A DNA stretch of 37,164 nt from Actinoplanes auranticolor. GTDB taxonomy: Bacteria > Actinomycetota > Actinomycetes > Mycobacteriales > Micromonosporaceae. The stretch spans positions 1-37,164 of the forward strand of contig NZ_BOQL01000033.1 in the NCBI RefSeq assembly GCF_018332655.1, written 5' to 3'. How positions within the stretch are numbered: position 1 is the first letter of the stretch; every line of letters starts with the position of its first letter. Under the pieces are notes generated by a model, which worked only from the letters and a program-made list of their open reading frames with translations, made no database searches and had not been told where the DNA came from. Shown here piece by piece: positions 31,947 to 37,164 of the stretch. Position numbers and translations under genes: made by a program.

Positions 31947-31952
31947 ACGCTA
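31947..31952 (-). promoter_or_regulatory. -10 element TAGCGT, leaderless start
   Basis: On the minus strand TAGCGT is followed by CGAGGC and then the ATG at 31940, giving a six-base spacing. Confidence 0.6.
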
Positions 31953-31990
31953 GGCCGGGCGGGGCCGGCCGGCATGGGCCGGCAACCGCA

Positions 31991-31996
31991 TAGTCT
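31991..31996 (+). promoter_or_regulatory. -10 element TAGTCT for the AraC gene
   Basis: TAGTCT precedes the GGAAGGA site and the ATG at 32026, giving a leader of roughly 23 bases. Confidence 0.5.
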
Positions 31997-32025
31997 TGCC
32001 TGATCCGCTCACCGGAAGGACGACG

Positions 32026-32937
32026 ATGCTGGACGAGCTCGCCCGCGCGATCGCCGGCCACTGCCCGCGGTTCTTCGTCGAATCCGCGGTGCCCCGGCTC
32101 GCGCTGGTGGCGGCCGACGAGGCACCCGCCGTGGTCGACATGATGTACACGCCGATGCTCTGCTTCGTGGCGAGCGGCGCCAAGCGCGCCACCGCCGGTG
32201 AGCACAGCGCGCTCGTCGAGGCGGGGCACATGTTCGTCAGCTCGCTGGAGGTGCCGGTCACCGCGACGTTCGAACGGCTGCCGTACCGCTCGGTGGTGCT
32301 CACGCTCGATGAGCGGGTGCTGGCGGATCTCCTGCTCGAGCTGGGCGCGGAGGCCGCCCTGCCGGCGCCGGACCCGGGCGGGGTAGTCAGCACGCCGATG
32401 AGTCCCGAACTGGTGGACGCGGTGACCCGCTGGGTCCGTCTGCTCGACGCCCCGCACGACATCGGGCCGCTGGCCGGCCGGATCGAGGGCGAGATCCTGT
32501 ACCGCCTGCTCGGTGGCCCGCTCGGCCCGGTGCTGCGGCAGTTCGCGCTGGCCGACTCGCACGTGACCCAGGTGCGCCGGGCGGCCGGCTGGATCCGGGC
32601 GAACTACGCGCGCCCGCTGCGGATCGAGGACGTGGCCGCCGTGGCCCACATGAGCACGGCGACCCTGCACCGGCACTTCCGGCGCGCGACCGGGATGAGC
32701 CCGTTGCAGTATCAAAAAGTGGTCCGCCTGCAGGAGGCCCGCCGCCTGCTGGTCGCCGGGGACACGACCGCGGCGATCGTCGGCGAACGGGTCGGCTATG
32801 CCAGCGCGACCCAGTTCAACCGCGAATACCGCCGGGCGTACGGCGTCCCGCCGGGGCAGGACGCCGTCCGCCTGCGTGACCAGCTGCTGCGGACCTCAGC
32901 GCGGCGTCACGCCCCGGCGGTGACGGCCGCTGTCTAG
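32026..32937 (+). CDS. AraC-family transcriptional regulator
   Basis: A 303-residue activator. The N-terminal domain is of the AraC_N type (PF06719-like: FVASGAKRATAGEHSALVEA to PVTATFERLP). The C-terminal part has both helix-turn-helices (IEDVAAVAHMSTATLHRHFR and AIVGERVGYASATQFNREYR). The ATG at 32026 has GGAAGGA six bases upstream and is preferred to a TTG at 31996. It is divergent from the aldo/keto reductase, its likely target. Its stop overlaps the stop of the convergent DUF427 gene in a shared CTAG. Confidence 0.93.
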   Translation: MLDELARAIAGHCPRFFVESAVPRLALVAADEAPAVVDMMYTPMLCFVASGAKRATAGEHSALVEAGHMFVSSLEVPVTATFERLPYRSVVLTLDERVLADLLLELGAEAALPAPDPGGVVSTPMSPELVDAVTRWVRLLDAPHDIGPLAGRIEGEILYRLLGGPLGPVLRQFALADSHVTQVRRAAGWIRANYARPLRIEDVAAVAHMSTATLHRHFRRATGMSPLQYQKVVRLQEARRLLVAGDTTAAIVGERVGYASATQFNREYRRAYGVPPGQDAVRLRDQLLRTSARRHAPAVTAAV

Positions 32938-33308
32938 CCCTGGACCTCGATGCTGTCGACCCGGTCCGGGTAGAACGCGACGTGGTCCTTGATCTCCTTG
33001 ACCGCGTCGTGCGGGTCCTCGTAGACCCAGATCGCGTCGGTCGACCGCTGACCGCCGGCGGGGATGGAGTAGTAGCTCGCGTCGCCCTTGTAGGGGCAGT
33101 GCGTGCTGGTCTCGGTGCGCTCGAGCAGCGACCGGTCGACGTCCTCGATCGGGAGGTACTGCACGGCAGGGTAGGTGGACTCCTGCAGGGTCAGCGCCCG
33201 GGTGGTGTCGGCGACGACCTTGCCGGCCACGGTGACGACGATCCGCGCCGGGTTCGGCGTGACCGTGATGGGGTGATTCGGTCCGGGCTGCAACACAGTC
33301 TTGGCCAT
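32934..33308 (-). CDS. DUF427 protein
   Basis: A 124-residue single-domain DUF427 (PF04248) protein. The core reads YLPIEDVDRSLLERTETSTH, then CPYKGDASYYSI, then WVYEDPHDAVKEIKDHVAFY, which is the conserved set of the family. The function is unknown. The ATG at 33308 has AAAGG upstream. It is convergent with the AraC gene with the stop codons overlapping. Nothing suggests a signal peptide or membrane helix. Confidence 0.94.
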   Translation of the reverse strand: MAKTVLQPGPNHPITVTPNPARIVVTVAGKVVADTTRALTLQESTYPAVQYLPIEDVDRSLLERTETSTHCPYKGDASYYSIPAGGQRSTDAIWVYEDPHDAVKEIKDHVAFYPDRVDSIEVQG

Positions 33309-33404
33309 GGTGGTGCCTTTCCGTCTTCGTCGAAGGACTCGCCATGGTGCAAGTCATCGGGGCCCGGATTATTCCGCCGGGTGCTGCCGCTGCGGCCGTA
33401 CGGC

Positions 33405-33797
33405 TCAGAAGTCGCCGGCGGTGTTGCACTTGGCCCGCTGGACCACGCAGTTCTTCACCCGGTGGCCCAGCGCGGCGTTGTCCCAGGAGAGGAACGCGTC
33501 GCCGGGCATCGAGGAGGCCATCTTCGACGCCACGTGCGCCTTGTGGGTCGGGCTGTCCAGCCGCTCGTACAGGGTCGGGATCCAGTACGCCGGCTTGCAG
33601 CTGGTCGCCCAGCCGGCGTCACTCGGCGCGCCGTCGCCGAACGAGAACCAGTTGACGTTGACGAAGTCGCCGCCCGCGGTGTTGCGCACGACGCTGGTGG
33701 CTGCGGTGGCGGTGCCCGCCGTCGTGACGGCGAGGATTCCGCTGAACAGAGCGGTCAGGGCCGCGTCGGGAAGCGCTTCCGACAGTTTCCGCAGCAA
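33405..33797 (-). CDS. Small secreted cysteine-containing protein, start region doubtful
   Basis: An open frame of up to 130 codons with a hydrophobic stretch (ALTALFSGILAV) and an AxA-like cleavage site (GTATAATS). The mature part is about 95 residues, has three cysteines (SCKPAY, NCVVQ, KCNTAG) and reads FVNVNWFSFGDGAPSDAGW near its start. I do not recognise it. The only usable start before the signal peptide is TTG 33797, without a ribosome site, and an in-frame TAA lies six codons above it. The expected charged N-terminal region appears replaced by operator DNA. It is either a 5'-truncated relic or uses a weak start. Confidence 0.5.
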   Translation of the reverse strand: MLRKLSEALPDAALTALFSGILAVTTAGTATAATSVVRNTAGGDFVNVNWFSFGDGAPSDAGWATSCKPAYWIPTLYERLDSPTHKAHVASKMASSMPGDAFLSWDNAALGHRVKNCVVQRAKCNTAGDF

Positions 33798-33816
33798 GTG
33801 GCCAGGAAGCGTTTAC
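33769..33816. promoter_or_regulatory. Two LacI-style palindromes
   Basis: GGAAGCGCTTCC (33769-33780) is a perfect 12-bp palindrome; GGAAGCGTTTAC (33805-33816) is an imperfect copy 36 bp away. Such sites with a central CG step are typical LacI-family operators controlling secreted sugar-degrading enzymes in actinomycetes. They lie over the presumed 5' end of the secreted-protein gene. Confidence 0.6.
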
Positions 33817-33832
33817 TTGGCCCGGCGTCCGC

Positions 33833-34789
33833 TCAGGGGAGCAGGTCGTCCAGGACGGGCGGCTTGGTGAAGATGCCGTCCGTACGGCCCAGCGTGGCCA
33901 GCCGCTCCAGCGAGGGCCGGTTGATGTCGTTGGGCCAGCTCGGCAGGATCATCGCGGTCCGGACCACGTCGTTGATCTTCGTGTACGTGCCGACCGTCGC
34001 CCGGATCTCCTCGGGGTGGCCCGCGGCGTACTGCAGCGACTCGTTGACCGCCGCGGCGAAGTTCTTCACCAGCTCGGGATCCTTGTCGATGACCGCGGTG
34101 CCGGTGAAGTACATGGCCACGGTCAGGTCCGGCGCGGTGTCGACGTAGTTCGACGCGACCACCTGACCGCCCTGGGTCAGCACCTCGGACAGCTGCGGCT
34201 CGACCACCCACGCCGCGTCGACCTGCTGATTCTGCAACGCAGCGGGCATCTCCGAGAACGGCATCGCCTGGAACTGGATGGTGGCCGGATCGCCCTTGTC
34301 CTGGCGTACCGACTGCCGCACGGTGGTGTCGCCCAGGTTCTTCAGGGTGTTGACCGCGACCCGCTTGCCGGCGAGGTCCTTGGCCGACCGGATCGGGCTG
34401 CCGTCGGCCACGACGACCGCCGAGAAGTCCCGGCCCGCGCGCCCGGTCGAGGCGACGCCGTTGGCCACCGCCTTGAGCGGGGCGCCGTCGGACTTCGCCG
34501 CCATCAGTGAGGTCACGTTGCTGAAGCCGAACTGGTACTTGCCCGCCAGTACGCCCTTGACGATCGGGGCGCCACCCTGCTCCGGCACCAGCGTCAGATC
34601 GATGCCCCGGCTGCTGAAGAAGCCCTTCTGCTTGCCCAGGTAGATCGGTGCGACGTCGACGATGGGGATGACGCCGACACTGACCTTGGTGCCGACGCCG
34701 GCCTTGTCCGGCTGCTCGGTCTCCGAGCTGCAGGCCGCCGCGGCGAACAGGGTCACCGTGACGGCGACAGCGGCGAGGATCCGGCGCAT
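33833..34789 (-). CDS. NMT1/SsuA-type ABC transporter substrate-binding lipoprotein
   Basis: A 318-residue extracytoplasmic binding protein. The signal ends in lipobox AAAC (MRRILAAVAVTVTLFAAAAC), so it is lipid-anchored. The ligand-binding fold is of the NMT1/THI5-like group (VSVGVIPIVDVAPIYLGKQK, GIDLTLVPEQGGAPIV, and DLAGKRVAVNTLKN), which binds sulfonates, pyrimidine precursors, nitrate and similar. ATG 34789 has GGGAGA six bases upstream. No permease or ATPase gene follows or precedes it, so it is an orphan in this window. The specificity is not readable. Confidence 0.9.
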   Translation of the reverse strand: MRRILAAVAVTVTLFAAAACSSETEQPDKAGVGTKVSVGVIPIVDVAPIYLGKQKGFFSSRGIDLTLVPEQGGAPIVKGVLAGKYQFGFSNVTSLMAAKSDGAPLKAVANGVASTGRAGRDFSAVVVADGSPIRSAKDLAGKRVAVNTLKNLGDTTVRQSVRQDKGDPATIQFQAMPFSEMPAALQNQQVDAAWVVEPQLSEVLTQGGQVVASNYVDTAPDLTVAMYFTGTAVIDKDPELVKNFAAAVNESLQYAAGHPEEIRATVGTYTKINDVVRTAMILPSWPNDINRPSLERLATLGRTDGIFTKPPVLDDLLP

Positions 34790-34915
34790 GGTGAGTCTCC
34801 CGGGGGTGCGGACGTGGGTGGGCCCGGGAGACCGTACCCCGCAGTAGCCTCCCGCGGGTCGGCCGGAACGGTCAAAGGTCGGCACCGACCCGGCGATACG
34901 CCGGCGACCGGCCGG

Positions 34916-35692
34916 TCAGCAGAACCGGGGCAGATGGTGGGCCAGCTGGGCGCGCCAGGACGGCCAGTCATGCGGTACGTCGGGACCCCACAGGTCGAGC
35001 TCGTGCCGCAGGCCCCGGGCGCCGAGCAACTGCGCCATCCGCCGGGTCGAACCCAGCGCGCCGGTGGTGTCCTCCCACTGGCCCTGCCCGCACACCAGCA
35101 GCGCCGACACCCGCGAGCGCAGCCACTCCAGGTGCTCCCCGTGCAGATTGGCGACGTAGTCCACCGGGCTGTTGAAATACACGGCGTCACCGCGTTCGCC
35201 CCAGCTGCGCCAGGCGGCCGGCTCGTAGTTGCCGGAGAAGCACAGGGCGAGCGGAAAAAGGTCGGCCCGTTTCAGGGCGAAGTTCAGGGCGTGGAACGCG
35301 CCCATCGAGCACCCGGCCGTGGCTATCTCGGCTTCCTCCCCGGAATCGGCCCGCACGTGCGGCACGACAGCGTCGACGATCCACGACTCGTAGGAGGCAT
35401 GCCGGCGGGCGCGCTCCTCCAGCGGCAGATAATCGGCGGACCAGGTGGCGGCGTCGAACGAATCAACGCAGTACAACTTCACCCGCCCGGCATCGATCAA
35501 CCCCTCGACCGCGGCGACCATCCCGTTGTCCGCGAACTCCCACGCCTGCCCCAGCTCGGTGGGAAAGACCAGAACGGGCCGGCCGAAATGCCCGTAGACG
35601 GCGACCGTGCCGGAAGCGCTGCTGGTCGGCGAGTCGAGTTTCACGGAGTAGTGGCGCACCTGGCCGATGTTCCCTGCCGGCGGTCCGGCCAC
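34916..35692 (-). CDS. Putative esterase (alpha/beta hydrolase)
   Basis: A 258-residue protein like PF00756-type esterases. The nucleophile Ser129 lies in GCSMGAFHALNFALK, preceded by a beta strand and the region VHVRADSGEEAEIATA. A late HDW (about residue 243) offers the catalytic His and LRHELDLWGPD the acid. There is no signal peptide, so it is likely cytosolic. Of several GTG starts, 35692 is taken; 35659, beginning VRHYSVKLD, is also plausible. The substrate is unknown. It lies 126 bases before the binding-protein start, on the same strand. Confidence 0.85.
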   Translation of the reverse strand: MAGPPAGNIGQVRHYSVKLDSPTSSASGTVAVYGHFGRPVLVFPTELGQAWEFADNGMVAAVEGLIDAGRVKLYCVDSFDAATWSADYLPLEERARRHASYESWIVDAVVPHVRADSGEEAEIATAGCSMGAFHALNFALKRADLFPLALCFSGNYEPAAWRSWGERGDAVYFNSPVDYVANLHGEHLEWLRSRVSALLVCGQGQWEDTTGALGSTRRMAQLLGARGLRHELDLWGPDVPHDWPSWRAQLAHHLPRFC

Positions 35693-35778
35693 ACCCCCGG
35701 GTACCCCGCCCGGGTCGGGGGCCTGCCCATCGGCGGCTCAGTGCTGAGCTTGCCGCCTTCAGGAGTGAGGCGGATCGG

Positions 35779-35871
35779 GTGGAGTTGGAGCAGTTGCTCG
35801 ACCGGCACAGCAGTGCGGAGACGCGGGAGATTCGGAGGATTCTGCTTCGCCAGGATGCTGTTCGCGGCTGA
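35779..35871 (+). CDS. Doubtful 30-codon ORF, possible gene remnant
   Basis: GTG to TGA, with GAGG eight bases before the start. The peptide is charged and helical (VELEQLLDRHSSAETREIRR and then ILLRQDAVRG). The frame stays open and similarly charged upstream of the GTG (AFRSEADR), so this could be the end of a decayed larger gene. No family recognised. Confidence 0.25.
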   Translation: MELEQLLDRHSSAETREIRRILLRQDAVRG

Positions 35872-36005
35872 CGAACGGCTGGCGCTTGTCTGCTGGGCCG
35901 GATGGCCTACCGGGCCGGGTGCAGTTTGTCGGCGGGGGTCGGTGTCGCCGCAAGGAGGTGCCCGGCGTTCGGATCATGCGGGCGTCAGGCTCGCGGCCGC
36001 ATCAC

Positions 36006-36011
36006 TAGGCT
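36006..36011 (+). promoter_or_regulatory. -10 element TAGGCT, leaderless start
   Basis: TAGGCT is followed by GTCGCT and the GTG at 36018, again six bases, with no ribosome site. Confidence 0.62.
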
Positions 36012-36017
36012 GTCGCT

Positions 36018-36485
36018 GTGACAGGTCCTGACGGTGGCGATCCGAGCGGTGACGCGTCAGCGCCTGATCTGCTGGTCGGTGCGCCCGAGCGCGACTCGGC
36101 GCAAGAGGTGCTGGAAGGGCACCTGATCGAGAAGCGGCTCGAACCCGCCGAGTACGAGCGGCGGGTGGAGTCCGCCAAGCAGGCACGCACGCAATCGGAG
36201 CTGCTGCTGCTCTTCGCAGATCTCCCACCGCCTCATCCGGTGCTGCCGACCGCGACTGTTCCGCCCGCTGCGCCGGATGACGAGACGCCGCCGCCGATCT
36301 TCCTTGCCGGCTGCCTGATGCTGGCGCTGGGTCTGCCCGTGGCGGTCGTGCTGGGCTTCGCCTACGGGATCTGGTGGACGCTCGCCGTGCCCGTGGCGGC
36401 AACTGTGGCGATGGCGTACGTCGAGCATCTGCGTACTGCGAGCCGGGAGCGGGCGTCGGGCAGCACCCCACAATCTCCGGAGTGA
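36018..36485 (+). CDS. DUF1707 protein with two membrane helices
   Basis: A 155-residue protein. Residues about 17-70 match DUF1707 (PF08044), a small domain common in actinobacteria: ERDSAQEVLEGHLIEKRLEP, AEYERRVESAKQARTQSEL and LFADLP. A Pro-rich linker follows, then two hydrophobic segments (IFLAGCLMLALGLPVAVVLG and IWWTLAVPVAATVAMAY). The function is unknown; related proteins are anchored in the cell membrane. Start GTG 36018 looks leaderless. It is convergent with the last gene, 64 bases away. Confidence 0.88.
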   Translation: MTGPDGGDPSGDASAPDLLVGAPERDSAQEVLEGHLIEKRLEPAEYERRVESAKQARTQSELLLLFADLPPPHPVLPTATVPPAAPDDETPPPIFLAGCLMLALGLPVAVVLGFAYGIWWTLAVPVAATVAMAYVEHLRTASRERASGSTPQSPE

Positions 36486-36549
36486 TGCGCTGGGCGAGAT
36501 CGCGCCGCCGGTGCCACCGGACCCGCCGCCCTTGTCAGGGTCAGCCGGC

Positions 36550-37095
36550 TTACGAAACCGACCTGGGCGTCGCGTCCGGAGCCGGTGCACTCAAGTCGAT
36601 GATCAGTGGCGCCGCCGCCCGGTCCGCCTCGCGCCGCGGCGCCCGGGTTCGGATGATGATCAGCAGGGAGAGTCCGGCCAGGCCGAGATTCCCGACGACC
36701 GCCACCCCGAACACCGCCCACGCCAGAGTGGTGAACTCGATCGATTCGAAGCCGGCGGCGACGACGATCGGCGCCAGGTAGAGGATGGCGTCGACAATGA
36801 ACAGTCCGCACAGCAGGCGCACCGGCCATCGGAAGCTGGCGGGGTCGGTCTGCAGCCCGAGCCCGCCGAGCACCGCGGCCAGCACCGCGGCGAGCGTCAC
36901 GATCGCCTGCACGAAGAGCGCCTCGCGACGCGCCACGTATTCGCCGGCGACGGTGTCCACGATCCCCAGCACCGGCCCGAGAGTGAAGGCGCTGGCCACC
37001 CACGTGCCCCCGCGCAGCACCACCCCGGCGATCGCGCCGGTGTAGAGCATGGCGGCCGTGTCGGGCTCGGTGCCGTTGTGCTGCCCCGCGTCCAT
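36550..37095 (-). CDS. Hypothetical four-helix membrane protein
   Basis: A 181-residue protein with about four hydrophobic segments: GAIAGVVLRGGTWVASAFTL, an LAAVLAAVLGGLGL stretch, LLCGLFIVDAILYLAPIVVA and FGVAVVGNLGLAGLSLLIII. The Arg/Ala-rich C-terminus is probably cytoplasmic. I do not recognise a family. The ATG at 37095 follows a TAGCTT box by six bases, so it is probably leaderless. The gene is complete inside the window, and the remaining 69 bases to the right edge show no feature but that promoter. Confidence 0.8.
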   Translation of the reverse strand: MDAGQHNGTEPDTAAMLYTGAIAGVVLRGGTWVASAFTLGPVLGIVDTVAGEYVARREALFVQAIVTLAAVLAAVLGGLGLQTDPASFRWPVRLLCGLFIVDAILYLAPIVVAAGFESIEFTTLAWAVFGVAVVGNLGLAGLSLLIIIRTRAPRREADRAAAPLIIDLSAPAPDATPRSVS

Positions 37096-37101
37096 GCGGG
37101 C

Positions 37102-37107
37102 AAGCTA
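37102..37107 (-). promoter_or_regulatory. -10 element TAGCTT, leaderless start
   Basis: On the minus strand TAGCTT is followed by GCCCGC and the ATG at 37095. Confidence 0.6.
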
Positions 37108-37164
37108 GCACCCGATGCCCAGCGCCCGGCCCCCGTCAGCACACCCCGCGACCAGAGCCAGCCC

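Larger units (their letters stand above)
35693..36017 (+). other. Gene-poor gap between the esterase and the DUF1707 gene
   Basis: 325 bases without a convincing gene. It holds the 30-codon ORF at 35779-35871 and the -10 of the next gene at 36006. Codon bias in any frame is weaker than in neighbours. No terminator, repeat or transposase trace is evident. Confidence 0.6.

Noticed and set aside
32934..32937. CTAG shared by the AraC and DUF427 stops as a regulatory site
   Set aside because: It is a natural outcome of two overlapping TAG stops on opposite strands.
1..37164. Insertion sequences or prophage genes
   Set aside because: No transposase, integrase, capsid, portal or terminase motif was seen in any frame; the tRNA array is the only hint of a mobile element.

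Overview
The window is high-GC DNA with actinobacterial habits: GTG starts, AAGGAG/GGAG ribosome sites, many apparently leaderless genes, mycothiol-type DinB, DUF574 methyltransferase, PF13796-type sensor kinase and MMPL families. It most resembles a filamentous actinomycete of the Micromonosporaceae/Actinoplanes kind; this placement is inference from gene content and style, not from a marker gene. About 30 protein genes are supported. No insertion sequence, integrase, CRISPR array, rRNA or replication origin was seen.

Left edge (1-576): a short basic-peptide ORF, a very strong intrinsic terminator, a three-copy 18-bp repeat and a tightly packed array of three tRNA-like genes (Lys-CTT, a degenerate initiator-like CAT, and a second CAT). 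Then 577-5263: a minus-strand set of desaturase, SDR and DUF574 methyltransferase, divergent from a NarL-type sensor kinase/response regulator pair. 5291-10196: a secreted Asp-box repeat protein, a SnoaL-like protein, an ABM-domain membrane protein, an MFS exporter behind a MerR-style dyad, and a TetR regulator divergent from a DinB/mycothiol protein with two operator-like palindromes between them.

10451-17876: a membrane diguanylate cyclase, a stand-alone LigD-type polymerase domain, and a large secreted subtilase tail-to-tail with a TrmB/LuxR-like regulator. 17957-22322: an EF-G paralogue of the ribosomal-protection type, preceded by a 34-codon upstream ORF, a hairpin and a promoter with an AT-rich box three bases above the -35. 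It diverges from an MMPL exporter. I regard this leader as the most interesting regulatory system in the window.

22342-33308: an internally deleted DUF1905 protein, a lipoprotein, an animal-type heme peroxidase, MerR and LysR regulators, an SDR controlled through a perfect LysR-style operator, a TPR-GGDEF diguanylate cyclase, a thioredoxin coupled to a cysteine-bearing MerR, a GNAT, an aldo/keto reductase divergent from its likely AraC regulator, and a DUF427 protein. 33405-37095: a secreted protein whose 5' end looks broken beside LacI-style palindromes, an orphan NMT1/SsuA-type binding protein, an esterase, a gene-poor gap, a DUF1707 protein and a four-helix membrane protein. Much of the window is small redox, lipid and detoxification genes, each beside its own regulator.
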